Positions 17,703 through 26,996 of a stretch of DNA of 44,897 nt are shown here, one piece after another (within the stretch, counting starts at the first letter, position 1; each line of letters starts with the position of its first letter). The DNA is taken from the NCBI RefSeq assembly GCF_003478505.1, contig NZ_QUFI01000025.1:1-44897 (forward strand), read 5' to 3'. The notes beneath the pieces were generated by a model. It searched no databases and was not told the origin of the DNA. It was given only the letters and a program-made list of their open reading frames with translations. A program made the position numbers and the translations under genes. Origin of the DNA: Clostridium sp. AF27-2AA (GTDB lineage Bacteria; Bacillota; Clostridia; Lachnospirales; Lachnospiraceae).

Positions 17703-19691
17703 TCAGGATTCCAGATCCAGTAATGCTTTTTTTACCTCCAGCATCCGGTCACGCAGCACGGCCGCTTCCTCGAAGTTTAACTCGGCTGCCGCCTGGTGCA
17801 TCTTCCTCTGGATTTCCTTCACCAGCTTGTTCAGTTCTTTTTCGCTCATGGATTCCAGATCCTTTTCGTCCGCGGACGGCGCTTTCTCTGCCGCCTTGGA
17901 AATCGCGATCAGGTCACGCACTGCCTTTTTGATGGTGGTCGGCGTAATGCCATGTTCCTCGTTGTAGGCCCGCTGAATCTGACGGCGGCGGTTCGTCTCA
18001 TCAATAGCCACCCGCATAGAATCGGTAATGGTATCCGCGTACATGATGACATGGCCCTCAGAATTTCGGGCCGCACGGCCAATTGTCTGGATCAGGGAAG
18101 TCTCTGAACGCAGGAAGCCTTCTTTATCTGCATCCAGAATCGCCACCAGCGTGATCTCCGGGATATCCAGGCCTTCTCGCAGCAGGTTGATGCCTACCAG
18201 CACATCGAACACATCCAGGCGCATGTCGCGGATGATTTCCGCGCGCTCCAGCGTATCAATGTCGGAATGCAGGTACTTGACCCGGATACCGATTTCTTTC
18301 ATGTAATCCGTCAGATCTTCTGCCATCCGCTTAGTCAGCGTTGTGATCAGTACCTTGTGATGGCCTGCCACTTCTTTGTTGACCGCACTCACAAGATCAT
18401 CAATCTGGCCTTCCACCGGACGGACCGAAATCTCCGGATCCAGAAGACCGGTCGGGCGGATGATCTGCTCGGCACGCAGAAGCTCATGGTCTGCCTCATA
18501 AGGCCCCGGCGTTGCCGATACAAACATCATCTGGTCAATCTTGCTCTCAAACTCGGTAAAGTTTAACGGACGGTTGTCTAATGCGGACGGAAGCCGGAAG
18601 CCATAATCCACCAACGTAGTCTTGCGGGAGCGGTCACCCGCATACATGCCGCGTACCTGCGGCAGCGTGATATGGGACTCATCCACAATGATCAGAAAAT
18701 CATCCGGGAAATAGTCGATCAGCGTCCACGGCGGCTCTCCGGGCTTTCCGAAGTTTAAGTGGCGGGAATAGTTCTCAATGCCGGAACAAAAGCCAGTCTC
18801 CCGCATCATCTCCACATCAAAGTTGGTACGCTCGGAAATACGCTGCGCCTCCAGCAGCTTATCTTCACTCTTAAAAAAAGTCACCCGCTCCTTTAGCTCT
18901 TCCAGAATATTTTCTGTGGCAAGCTGCATCTTCTCCTTCGGCACGACATAATGAGAAGCCGGAAAAATAGCAATGTGATTTAACTGCAGCTTTGCCTCGC
19001 CGGTCAGCGTGTCAATCTCCATTATGCGGTCAATCTCGTCTCCGAAAAACTCCACCCGGTAGGCCACACTGTCAGAATAGGCCGGAAAAATCTCCAGGAC
19101 ATCTCCCCGCACCCGGAAGGTACCGCGGTGAAAGTCCATGTCATTGCGGGCATACTGAATATCGATCAGCTTGTGAATCACCTCATCTCGGTCCTTCTCC
19201 ATGCCCGGACGAAGAGAAATGACCATCTCCTGATAATCGATCGGAGAGCCCAGACCATAAATGCAGGAAACCGAAGCCACTATGATCACATCCTTCCGCT
19301 CGGAAAGAGCTGCCGTAGCGGAGTGGCGAAGCTTATCAATCTCGTCATTGATGGCGGAATCTTTCTCAATATAGGTGTTCGTGGATGGCACATAGGCCTC
19401 CGGTTGGTAATAATCATAATAGGAGACAAAATATTCTACGGCATTTTCCGGAAAAAATTCCTTCATCTCCCCGTAAAGCTGTGCCGCCAGCGTTTTGTTG
19501 TGGGCAATGATCAGAGTAGGCTTGTTCAGTGCCTGAATGACATTGGCCATGGTAAAGGTCTTACCGGAACCGGTAACTCCAAGCAGCGTCTCAAACTGAT
19601 TGCCCTCCCGGAAGCCCTCCACAAGTTCGGCAATGGCCTGGGGCTGGTCACCGGTTGGGGCGTATTCAGATACTAGTTTAAAATGGTCCAT
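17703..19691 (-). CDS. uvrB: Excinuclease ABC subunit B
   Basis: UvrB is the damage-verifying helicase-like subunit of nucleotide excision repair. The start at 19691 ([12 protein letters not shown]) has GGAGG 7 bases upstream and gives 662 residues, the usual length. The Walker A motif is GVTGSGKT (38-45); the beta-hairpin and DNA contact region reads [21 protein letters not shown]; motif VI is QTIGRAARN. The C-terminal UVR domain ([14 protein letters not shown]) binds UvrC. uvrA and uvrC are not in this window; uvrB ends at the shared terminator/feo promoter. Confidence 0.98.
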   Translation of the reverse strand: MDHFKLVSEYAPTGDQPQAIAELVEGFREGNQFETLLGVTGSGKTFTMANVIQALNKPTLIIAHNKTLAAQLYGEMKEFFPENAVEYFVSYYDYYQPEAYVPSTNTYIEKDSAINDEIDKLRHSATAALSERKDVIIVASVSCIYGLGSPIDYQEMVISLRPGMEKDRDEVIHKLIDIQYARNDMDFHRGTFRVRGDVLEIFPAYSDSVAYRVEFFGDEIDRIMEIDTLTGEAKLQLNHIAIFPASHYVVPKEKMQLATENILEELKERVTFFKSEDKLLEAQRISERTNFDVEMMRETGFCSGIENYSRHLNFGKPGEPPWTLIDYFPDDFLIIVDESHITLPQVRGMYAGDRSRKTTLVDYGFRLPSALDNRPLNFTEFESKIDQMMFVSATPGPYEADHELLRAEQIIRPTGLLDPEISVRPVEGQIDDLVSAVNKEVAGHHKVLITTLTKRMAEDLTDYMKEIGIRVKYLHSDIDTLERAEIIRDMRLDVFDVLVGINLLREGLDIPEITLVAILDADKEGFLRSETSLIQTIGRAARNSEGHVIMYADTITDSMRVAIDETNRRRQIQRAYNEEHGITPTTIKKAVRDLIAISKAAEKAPSADEKDLESMSEKELNKLVKEIQRKMHQAAAELNFEEAAVLRDRMLEVKKALLDLES

Positions 19692-20018
19692 AATGATTCC
19701 TCCGAAATCATAGCTACAGATAATAAATAGGACATTGACCGAAACGGCCTTCCTCAACCTACTATAGCACATGGGCAATAAAAAGTATAGCATTTGCGAA
19801 CGCACGTTCTTCCTAATATTGTATATCTATTCTCAAAACACCATCTGTACCTCTTCATTTCTGTGACATTGTCTGGAAATACAAAACAATTTCCATTTTT
19901 CTTAATAATTTGATAAGGATTTTCATATTTTTTTATTTTTTAAACACAATTTGGTCACATTTTTCCTTTATAGTATGTGTTTGTTCGAGGGGAATCCCGG
20001 ACAGAGGAGGAAAAAATT
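19692..20018. other. Intergenic region between divergent uvrB and the acidic lipoprotein gene
   Basis: These 327 bases carry the divergent leaders of both genes. A minus-strand TATAGT near 19760 and a plus-strand TATAGT near 19971 are possible -10 boxes, but neither has a convincing -35 partner. The stretch 19860-19975 is very AT-rich. No RNA element or hairpin was recognised. Confidence 0.5.
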
Positions 20019-20333
20019 ATGATGAAGAAAGTATTTAACAAATCCATGATCGCTGTTGCAGCTGCTGCTATGGTAGCTATGGGAATCACCGCTTGCGGCG
20101 GAACCAAAGAGGAGACCACTGCTGCAGAGACTACTGTAGCTGAGACCACTGTTGCAGAGACTACCGTTGAGGAGTCCACCGAGGCTGAGGAATCTTCCGA
20201 GGAAGCAAAAGAAGAGTCTGTTGAGTCCGAGGATGCATCTGAGGCTGAGGAGTCTTCCGAGGAGGCTGAGGAGTCCTCTGACGAGGCTGAGTCCACCGAG
20301 GAAGCAGCTGAGGAAACCACTGCTGCAAACTAA
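20019..20333 (+). CDS. Small acidic repetitive lipoprotein
   Basis: The 104-residue product begins with a lipoprotein signal (MMKKVFNKSMIAVAAAAMVAMGITAC; lipobox ITAC). The mature part is almost entirely Thr, Glu, Ser and Ala: first repeats of AETTV, then runs of EESSEEAE. It should be a highly charged, disordered lipid-anchored chain on the outer face of the membrane. GGAGG lies 8 bases before the first ATG. A strong terminator follows the stop. No folded domain is present, so the protein cannot be assigned a function; it may be a surface spacer or cation-binding polymer. Confidence 0.8.
   Translation: MMKKVFNKSMIAVAAAAMVAMGITACGGTKEETTAAETTVAETTVAETTVEESTEAEESSEEAKEESVESEDASEAEESSEEAEESSDEAESTEEAAEETTAAN
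20113..20175 (+). repeat. 15-bp tandem repeat within the acidic lipoprotein gene
   Basis: About four copies of a 15-base unit close to GCTGAGACCACTGTT encode (A)ETTV repeats. Such in-frame tandem repeats can expand or contract by slippage without a frameshift. Confidence 0.75.
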
Positions 20334-20380
20334 TCTGCAGACAGCATCATCTTTCACATAAGAAAATACCGAATGAACAC

Positions 20381-20423
20381 AAAAACCGGCAGACCAGTTT
20401 TCACAACTGATCTGCCGGTTTTT
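20381..20423. terminator. Bidirectional terminator between the lipoprotein gene and the LysR gene
   Basis: AAAACCGGCAGACCAGTT and AACTGATCTGCCGGTTTTT form an 18-bp stem with one mismatch. T runs occur on both strands, so it serves the plus-strand lipoprotein gene and the minus-strand lysR gene. Confidence 0.92.
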
Positions 20424-20426
20424 ATA

Positions 20427-21329
20427 TTAGTCTACCGCAAAACGTTTCAGTGCTTCTATGTAATGCATGGCAAATTTTCCCGGCACCACCTGTTTATGCG
20501 TGATATATCCGATTTCCATATAATCATCTGCCTCCAGCGGCACCGCTACAATGTCCCTGCCATTCAGGGTTTCATTGATCACACCACTGCAGATGGTGTA
20601 GCCATTTAAGCCGATCAGCAAGTTAAACAATGTTGCCCGGTCACAGACCCGGATGTCTTTCCGGCTCTCCAGCGTACTTAAAATCTCCTCGGAAAAATAG
20701 AACGCATTGTGATCTCCCTGCTCGTAGGAAAGCCTCGGATATGGCTCCAGATCCTGCAGAGTGATCTTTTCCCGCTTGGCCAGCGGATTTCCCGATCCGA
20801 CAAACACATGAGGCTTTGCCAGAAACAGCCGTTCAAATTTCAGATTATGCTCCTTGAAGGTTTTTCGCAGAACGTTCTCGTTAAACTGGTTTAAATAGAG
20901 CACCCCAATCTCACTTTTCAGCTTTGCCACATCCTCAATGATCTCATAGGTCTGGGTCTCCCGGAGCCGGAAATCGTAAGTCTTACCTCCGTAAGTCTTG
21001 AGCAGTTCCACAAAGGCCTCCACCGCGAAGGAATAATGCTGGGTAGAGACACAGAACTGATGACGCACCGGAGCCGCGCCGGAATAACGTTCCTCCATCA
21101 GGCTTGTCTGGGTAATGACCTGTCTGGCATAGCCGAGAAATTCCTCACCCTCCGAAGTCAGGATAATTCCCTTGTTGGTTCTCTGGAAGATGGTAATGCC
21201 AAACTCATGCTCCAGTTCCCGGATAGCTGCCGTCAGACTGGGCTGGGAAATATACAGCTTTTCAGCTGCCCTGCTGATGCTCCCGGCCTTCGCGGTCTCT
21301 ACGATGTATTTTAGCTGTGTCAGTGTCAT
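20427..21329 (-). CDS. LysR family transcriptional regulator
   Basis: This protein of about 300 residues has the LysR winged helix at the N terminus (MTLTQLKYIVETAKAGSISRAAEKLYISQPSLTAAIRELE) and a periplasmic-binding-like effector domain. The start at 21329 has GAGGA 7 bases upstream; the ATG at 21350 has no site. It lies 90 bases downstream of pyrF on the same strand, with no strong terminator between, so it may be read with the catabolic operon. A TAGAAT box near 21376 could also give it its own promoter. The effector is unknown; sulfur, amino acid or nucleobase signals are all possible. Confidence 0.93.
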   Translation of the reverse strand: MTLTQLKYIVETAKAGSISRAAEKLYISQPSLTAAIRELEHEFGITIFQRTNKGIILTSEGEEFLGYARQVITQTSLMEERYSGAAPVRHQFCVSTQHYSFAVEAFVELLKTYGGKTYDFRLRETQTYEIIEDVAKLKSEIGVLYLNQFNENVLRKTFKEHNLKFERLFLAKPHVFVGSGNPLAKREKITLQDLEPYPRLSYEQGDHNAFYFSEEILSTLESRKDIRVCDRATLFNLLIGLNGYTICSGVINETLNGRDIVAVPLEADDYMEIGYITHKQVVPGKFAMHYIEALKRFAVD

Positions 21330-21440
21330 AGGTGTGTCCTCAAATTTCATAAATTATGATTTTTCTTTTAATTCTACCACATTCCACTGAAAAATAAAAT
21401 TTTGTTTTCTCCTCTGTACACTGCTGTGCCCTGCTCTGTC

Positions 21441-22358
21441 TTACAGAACACTGTTAATATCTGCAGCCATATCAACAACTGCCTGTCTAGATGCTTCTGC
21501 GAAGTGCTCTGCACCAAACTTTGCGTATTTCTCCTGACGATACGCTGCAATAATGCCGCGTGAAGAATTGACAATTGCTCCAAGTCCATCTTCATTGAAA
21601 CAATTCTTTAAATCTTTTGCCGTACCGCCCTGTGCACCATAACCAGGTACCAGGAAGTAGGTTTTTGGCATGAGTTTTCTTAAAATAACGCTCATCTCCG
21701 GGTAGGTTGCTCCTACGACCGCTCCGACATTACTGTATGCGCCATCCATAGATATCCTGCCCCACTCGACCACCCTGTCAGCAATATGCTCATAAAGCGG
21801 TTTACCATCAATCAGCCTATCCTGAAACTCCCCACTGGAGGGGTTCGAGGTTTTTACCAACACAAAAATGCCTTTATCCTCTGCATTGCAAACATCAATA
21901 AAAGGTTTTACTCCGTCACTTCCCAGATACGGGTTCACAGTAATAAAATCTGTATTGAATATAGAACAACTATTGTTTCCAACTTTCACTCTGCCCAGAT
22001 GAGCTGATGCGTATGCTGCTGAGGTAGAACCGATATCGCCGCGTTTTGCGTCAGCAATAACCACAAGGCCTTTCTCATGGCAATATTTCACAGTCCTGTC
22101 ATATGCCTTCAATCCTTCAATGCCAAACTGCTCGTACATGGCAATCTGTGGCTTCACAGCCGGAATCAGGTCCCAGGTATGATCCACGATCTCCTTATTA
22201 AAATTCCAGATAGCATCTGCTGCTCCTTCTAACGTCTCACCAAACTCTCTGAAGGACTTCTTTAAAATATATTCCGGAATATAATTTAACATCGGATCCA
22301 GTCCAACACAGATCGGTGCCTTTGTTTTCTGAATCTTTTCAATTAATTTCTGAATCAT
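21441..22358 (-). CDS. pyrF: Orotidine 5'-phosphate decarboxylase (long subfamily)
   Basis: PyrF converts OMP to UMP and CO2, the last step of de novo UMP synthesis. The start at 22358 has AAGGAG 6 bases upstream, giving 305 residues, the long type 2 form. The catalytic lysine-aspartate motif is DAKRGDIGSTSAAYA, and the phosphate-binding end reads VPGYGAQGGTAKDL. It is the last gene of the operon, 40 bases after the NCS2 permease. No other pyr gene is present, which is unusual: pyrF normally sits with pyrD, pyrK or pyrE. Here it may help supply pyrimidines from the carbamoyl phosphate and bases handled by the operon, but this is inference. Confidence 0.95.
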   Translation of the reverse strand: MIQKLIEKIQKTKAPICVGLDPMLNYIPEYILKKSFREFGETLEGAADAIWNFNKEIVDHTWDLIPAVKPQIAMYEQFGIEGLKAYDRTVKYCHEKGLVVIADAKRGDIGSTSAAYASAHLGRVKVGNNSCSIFNTDFITVNPYLGSDGVKPFIDVCNAEDKGIFVLVKTSNPSSGEFQDRLIDGKPLYEHIADRVVEWGRISMDGAYSNVGAVVGATYPEMSVILRKLMPKTYFLVPGYGAQGGTAKDLKNCFNEDGLGAIVNSSRGIIAAYRQEKYAKFGAEHFAEASRQAVVDMAADINSVL

Positions 22359-22398
22359 GGTCTTCTCCTTAGCAGCACGTACAACGTACCACATTCTT

Positions 22399-23766
22399 TT
22401 ATTTTTCTTTATCCCGTAAAACAAAATTCAGCAATACATTCAGTCCCACACCACAAAGTACAGCAATAAAAACCGGTGAGGTGCACAACATATTTAAAAA
22501 TGGAGGAAGGCTGTCTGCCCACTCTTTATAAGTAGATGTACACTGATACGGAAGCATAACTGCCAGCGTCAGAGTAATTCCTGCTACCAGCGTATTTCTC
22601 AGGGTTCTCGGTGATGACACAATGGAGTCAATTCCAGAAAACATAATGGAAGCCGCAGAGATCAGGAACACTGCCCCAATAACCGGTTTCGGAATTCCGG
22701 CAAGAATATATGCCATTTTCGGGCAAAAGCCATACAACAGGAATAAAACACCTGCATATTGGGTTACCCGCCTGGATGCCACGCCGGTAGCTGCAACAAT
22801 GCCAATATTCTGCGTGTAGGAAGTACACGGCAAGCCTCCAAAGAGGGCTGTAATCATGCAGCCTAGTCCGCTGGCCATGATTCCTTTATCAATATGTTTC
22901 ACACGGTAAATCTCATCACAGGCTGCGCAGGTTGCCGCATAATCCCCGACAGATTCAAAAATAGCTCCCATATAGCCGCTGAATCCACCAATAATGGCCG
23001 CTGCCGTAAACGTGATTACTGCGTTTGGCTGTCCTGACAGCCCTGTAAATGGAAATAAACGTGGAATCTTTATCCACGGTGCGGCATAAACTGCATTCCA
23101 GTCAAAAATTCCCAGAAATGAAGAAACCACAACTCCGACGATAACAACCGTAATAAGGATAAAGCCCTGGGATACCATTCCTTTCGTTTTAAATTTCAGT
23201 ATAAGCGCCAACAAAAACGAAATCAGCGCAAGAACCAGATATAATGGTTCCTGTCTGGAAAAAGTCCACTGAACCGCGATTCTCGCTGCGACAAACCCAA
23301 TTGCTGTCACCACAGAACCAACTACTACCGGAGGAAGGAAAGCTCTTACCTTGCTTACTGTCTTTGTAATTCCGAGGATTGTCTGAATCAAACCTCCAAT
23401 CAGCGAGGCTCCCCACACTGCTGGCAGACCGTAAACAGCCGCAATGTTTCCCATGGATGACATAAGTGCGGAAGAGGATCCCTGAACAATGGGAAGGCGG
23501 TTACCTACCGTTGTCTGTAAAAATGTGCAGATTCCCATACAGAAGAAACATGCGCAAAGCAACGTCGGAACAAAATCCGGCTGGTCAATTCCTGCTAAAG
23601 AGGCAAACCCTGCTGCCCACATAAACGGTGTAAAATCTACCAGAGTAATCTGCAATGCAAAAAGAACGGCCTTCCAGCATGGTTTTGGCACATCCTCAAT
23701 TCCATATGCAATTTCAATATTTGATTCAGGCTGTTCTTCAAAAACCGGCTGTTCTGGATTATACAT
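22399..23766 (-). CDS. NCS2 family nucleobase (xanthine/uracil-type) permease
   Basis: A 455-residue membrane protein with the 14-segment NCS2 pattern. The signature region CTSYTQNIGIVAATGVASRRV corresponds to the QNxGxxxxT motif, and the acidic FESVGDYAAT segment aligns with the substrate-binding region of NCS2 proteins. The start at 23766 has GGGAGAG 5 bases upstream and lies just after the carbamate kinase stop. NCS2 members import xanthine, urate, uracil or other bases with H+ or Na+. It is the likely uptake route for the operon's substrate. The sequence alone does not separate purine from pyrimidine specificity. Confidence 0.93.
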   Translation of the reverse strand: MYNPEQPVFEEQPESNIEIAYGIEDVPKPCWKAVLFALQITLVDFTPFMWAAGFASLAGIDQPDFVPTLLCACFFCMGICTFLQTTVGNRLPIVQGSSSALMSSMGNIAAVYGLPAVWGASLIGGLIQTILGITKTVSKVRAFLPPVVVGSVVTAIGFVAARIAVQWTFSRQEPLYLVLALISFLLALILKFKTKGMVSQGFILITVVIVGVVVSSFLGIFDWNAVYAAPWIKIPRLFPFTGLSGQPNAVITFTAAAIIGGFSGYMGAIFESVGDYAATCAACDEIYRVKHIDKGIMASGLGCMITALFGGLPCTSYTQNIGIVAATGVASRRVTQYAGVLFLLYGFCPKMAYILAGIPKPVIGAVFLISAASIMFSGIDSIVSSPRTLRNTLVAGITLTLAVMLPYQCTSTYKEWADSLPPFLNMLCTSPVFIAVLCGVGLNVLLNFVLRDKEK

Positions 23767-23806
23767 AAAATCTCTCCCTTCCCATTTTAAATCTTCCTGT
23801 TCTTTA

Positions 23807-24748
23807 TTAAACCATAGATATTTCTGTTCCAGTCCGGCCTTCAATTCCTTCTTCCGCTTTTTCAAGAAGCGTAATCAAAGCCTTTCTTCCATGACCGGAT
23901 TTTGCAAAGGCGACCGCTGCCTCTACTTTCGGAAGCATGGAGCCCGGAGCAAACTGCCCATCCTCTATATAAAATTCTGCTTCTCTTACACTCATATGTT
24001 CCAGCCATTTTTGCCTTGGTGTGCCGTAAAAAATCGCAACTTTTTCAACAGCTGTTAAAATAATCAGGTAATCTGCATTTAACTCTTCCGCAAGTTTTTC
24101 TGAAGCAAAGTCTTTATCGATAATGGCTTCTGTTCCAAAATATCCGTCTTCCTCTTTTACTACCGGAACGCCTCCGCCTCCGCAGGCAATCACAATCTGT
24201 CCGTCTTCTACCATTTTCCGGATCGATTCCAGTTCCAGAATCTGCTGCGGCTTTGGAGACGGAACAACTCTGCGGATGCCTCTTCCTGCATCCTCCGCAA
24301 ACTCAAATCCTCTTTCTTTTCTCAGAACTTCTGCCTCTGCTTCGGTGACATACGCACCAATCGGCTTAGATGGATTTTTAAACGCATCATCATTTGGATT
24401 TACTTCCACCTGCGTAAGAATGGTTGTAATGGACTTTAAAATTCCACATTTCTCGAGTTCATTGCGCAGTGCCCTCTGCAGATCCAGTCCGATATAGCCC
24501 TGGCTCATTGCAGTGCACACAGACAGCGGACAAAGCTCATAATGCTCCGGATCCTGCTTATGCAAAGCAGTCATTGCCTTCTGGATCATTCCGACCTGTG
24601 GTCCATTTCCATGTGAAATTACAACCTGATGACCGGCCCGAACCAGTCCGGCTACGGCCTTTGCAGTTCCTTTTACTACCTCTGCCTGCTCGGAAATTGT
24701 CTTACCAAGTGCATTTCCTCCCAGAGCTATCACAATTCGTTTTCCCAT
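23807..24748 (-). CDS. arcC: Carbamate kinase
   Basis: Carbamate kinase makes ATP from carbamoyl phosphate and ADP, releasing carbamate that breaks down to NH3 and CO2. The 313-residue product has the amino acid kinase fold signatures: IVIALGGNALGK at the N terminus, ISHGNGPQVG, IACGGGGVPVV and DKDFASEKLAEELNADYLIILT. In this operon it probably uses carbamoyl phosphate formed by the AllFGH-type complex, as AllK does in E. coli allantoin metabolism. No arginine deiminase or ornithine carbamoyltransferase is nearby. GGAGAAG precedes the ATG; the gene follows the AtoE-type transporter by 19 bases. Confidence 0.97.
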   Translation of the reverse strand: MGKRIVIALGGNALGKTISEQAEVVKGTAKAVAGLVRAGHQVVISHGNGPQVGMIQKAMTALHKQDPEHYELCPLSVCTAMSQGYIGLDLQRALRNELEKCGILKSITTILTQVEVNPNDDAFKNPSKPIGAYVTEAEAEVLRKERGFEFAEDAGRGIRRVVPSPKPQQILELESIRKMVEDGQIVIACGGGGVPVVKEEDGYFGTEAIIDKDFASEKLAEELNADYLIILTAVEKVAIFYGTPRQKWLEHMSVREAEFYIEDGQFAPGSMLPKVEAAVAFAKSGHGRKALITLLEKAEEGIEGRTGTEISMV

Positions 24749-24767
24749 AATTCTTCTCCATTCGTTT

Positions 24768-26180
24768 TTATAAAAATAGTAATCCTACGGATATAATCAC
24801 CAGAAGTGCCAGCAGACAAATCACACAATATCCCATAACATCCCTGACTTTCAGTTTTGCGACTTCCAGTACCGGAATCAGCCAGAACGGCTGAAGCAGA
24901 TTACAGCAGGAATTGCCCCAGGAAAGTGCCATTGCTGCCTTTCCTTCCGACACAGCCGGCATAAAGCTCTGGACTGCCTGCATTACAATCGGCCCCTGAA
25001 CCGCCCACTGGGCTCCGCCGCTTGGTACAAACAGCTTTACGATCACCGCGCTCAGGCAAGTGAAGAGCGGAAAGGTCTGCACATTGGAAATATGTACAAA
25101 AAATCCGGCAATCACCTGTGCGATGGAAACACCGGTTGAACCGCCGTGATAGCTGATCAATCCGGCAATTCCGGCATAAAACGGCATCTGAAGCACAACG
25201 CCAACCGCTCCGCCCAGAGATTTTTTTACTGCCGCTACCGTACGTACAGGAGTTTTATACATTGCGATCGATGCAAACAGAAAGATCATATTCACCTGGT
25301 TAATAGAAAGTGAAAATGACTGTTTTTTGATATAAAGAGAATCTACAAAACTCCAGATTACGCAGAAAAAGCCAATAAACGCAATCAGACCATTTAAAAG
25401 TACAGATGTTTCCAACTTTTCAGCCGGCGTCATCTCACTGCGTGGCCTGTACTGTTTTTCCACCGTCTCCTCAGCGAAGATTGCCGGATCCACAGTTTTT
25501 GTTTTTTCAGGAGACGGATGCATAGCCGTAATCAAAAGGCACAGCACAATTGCTCCTACCAGATAAATAAACAGATTGTATGGCGCAAATACCGTTTCAC
25601 GAAATGGAATTCCCGTTGTACTCCATACCCCATCAAATGTCCAGCCTCCGGCAACATTGAGTGCAATCGTTCCGGATATTCCTACCAGGCAAAACGCGTT
25701 TCCAACATAAGCGGCCGCTACCAGAAGCGGATAATGAATTCCCTTTACCTGCTTTGCCACTTCCTGTGCCAGGACCGCGCATACAATCAAAGCGGCTCCC
25801 CACTGTAAAAAATACGCGACCATACCCACTGCGGAAACTAAAAGCAGTGCCTGTCTCGGAGTTTTCGGAATAGACGCAATCTTTACGATGATGCGGTGAA
25901 CCGGTTCTGTATTGGCAAACATCGTTCCCGTCACCACAATCAGAACCATCTGCATCCCAAAGCCAAGAAGATTCCAGAAACCGCCATACCAGCCATCGTA
26001 CACCAGATTCACCAGCCGATCCACCACGGTAATTCCCTCTGCCGGCGCAATTCCTGTAACTGGAACCGCAACCACAAACAGGATTACCGTAAGAAGCAGC
26101 ACCAGAATATACGCATCCGGAAGAAAACGGCTGATTAATGCCACACTGCCATCTACCAGTGCATCAAATATTTTTTTCAC
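24768..26180 (-). CDS. Short-chain fatty acid transporter (AtoE) family protein
   Basis: A hydrophobic protein of about 470 residues with 10 or more membrane segments. It matches the AtoE/SCFA_trans family (GFGMQMVLIVVTGTMFANTEP, QWGAALIVCAVLAQEVAK, VPSGGAQWAVQGPIVMQA, LSWGNSCCNLLQPFWLIPVL). A GTG at 26180 has GAGGTG 6 bases upstream and is preferred; a TTG at 26213 lacks spacing to any site. In a nucleobase operon such a carrier could import a carboxylate substrate or export a carboxylate end product. AtoE family members are known or presumed carriers of short carboxylates; this one's substrate is unknown. Confidence 0.9.
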   Translation of the reverse strand: MKKIFDALVDGSVALISRFLPDAYILVLLLTVILFVVAVPVTGIAPAEGITVVDRLVNLVYDGWYGGFWNLLGFGMQMVLIVVTGTMFANTEPVHRIIVKIASIPKTPRQALLLVSAVGMVAYFLQWGAALIVCAVLAQEVAKQVKGIHYPLLVAAAYVGNAFCLVGISGTIALNVAGGWTFDGVWSTTGIPFRETVFAPYNLFIYLVGAIVLCLLITAMHPSPEKTKTVDPAIFAEETVEKQYRPRSEMTPAEKLETSVLLNGLIAFIGFFCVIWSFVDSLYIKKQSFSLSINQVNMIFLFASIAMYKTPVRTVAAVKKSLGGAVGVVLQMPFYAGIAGLISYHGGSTGVSIAQVIAGFFVHISNVQTFPLFTCLSAVIVKLFVPSGGAQWAVQGPIVMQAVQSFMPAVSEGKAAMALSWGNSCCNLLQPFWLIPVLEVAKLKVRDVMGYCVICLLALLVIISVGLLFL

Positions 26181-26239
26181 AATTTTCACCTCGTTCTGCC
26201 CAAAAGTTTCCAATTTCCTGGTTCTAAGATTTTACAAGT

Positions 26240-26267
26240 AGAGCCGCCCTGTTTATAAGGCAGCTCT
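26240..26267 (-). other. Intercistronic stem-loop within the catabolic operon
   Basis: AGAGCTGCC and GGCGGCTCT form a 9-bp stem with one G-U pair between the DUF6198 and AtoE-type genes. There is no T run, so it is more likely an mRNA processing or stability hairpin than a terminator. Confidence 0.5.
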
Positions 26268-26272
26268 CACTT

Positions 26273-26974
26273 TTAATTCATAATCTTCTGAAATTTCTGG
26301 TAAAACTCCGGGAATGAAGAATCAAAACTTCCGGCACGATCCAGCATTTTTCCAAAAAAGCCGATCAGCGGAGCATTTACGATTGTTGCAAGAACTGTGT
26401 TTAATCCGACCATATTAAAAGCAAACCGGCGGAATAACACCAGCATAAGAACTACTGCAATCAAAAGCGCTGACAGATCAAACAGCCATTTCACTTTTGT
26501 CATATCTTTCTGATACGTATCCGTTACATCCTTTACGAACATTTCATAAGCTTCCTGAGGAAGATACGTTCTCAGGAAAAAAGCTATGGCCAGTGAAGTG
26601 ATCAGAATTCCAAAAACACAAGCCATTCCGCGCTGCCAGTATACGGTATACTGTTCCGAACCTAATACAACATACCACAGATCCAAAATATTTCCGTAAA
26701 TAAACGCCGTAACAAAAGATAACAGATACTTCCACTTAAAGCGCCGCACAGCAAAGGCCAGCACGATCAGCAGCAATCCCTGAAAGATATACTCTGATTT
26801 TCCAAAAGTAAACCAGGGAATTGTTTCTGAAATACGCAAATAAAGCACATAGGCCGGTGCAACTACCATTGACACGCCAAATCCGCTTTTCGCCGACAGG
26901 CAGACCCCCAGTGGGCACAGAATTATTCCCAGGACATACGCAATCTCTGCAAATCTTCCTTTCTTATTTTCCAT
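26273..26974 (-). CDS. DUF6198 (YczE/YitT-like) membrane protein
   Basis: A 233-residue integral membrane protein with five or six hydrophobic segments, a SGFGVSMVVAPAYVLYLRIS motif near the N terminus and a C-terminal cytoplasmic tail. It resembles the YczE/DUF6198 group of small bacterial membrane proteins of unknown function. AAGGAG lies 7 bases before the ATG. It sits between a CodA-like amidohydrolase and the AtoE-type carrier, so it is co-expressed with them and may assist transport. Similar proteins often occur beside permeases and regulators in Lachnospiraceae. No function is assigned. Confidence 0.75.
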   Translation of the reverse strand: MENKKGRFAEIAYVLGIILCPLGVCLSAKSGFGVSMVVAPAYVLYLRISETIPWFTFGKSEYIFQGLLLIVLAFAVRRFKWKYLLSFVTAFIYGNILDLWYVVLGSEQYTVYWQRGMACVFGILITSLAIAFFLRTYLPQEAYEMFVKDVTDTYQKDMTKVKWLFDLSALLIAVVLMLVLFRRFAFNMVGLNTVLATIVNAPLIGFFGKMLDRAGSFDSSFPEFYQKFQKIMN

Positions 26975-26996
26975 ATGCTTCTCCTTTTTGAAGCTG

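Noticed and set aside
24123..24497. Plus-strand open frames opposite carbamate kinase, FdrA and uvrB
   Set aside because: All are mirror frames of well-conserved minus-strand genes without start signals or family features.
23807..24748. Arginine deiminase pathway
   Set aside because: Carbamate kinase is present, but arcA, arcB and arcD are not; the neighbours indicate another source of carbamoyl phosphate.
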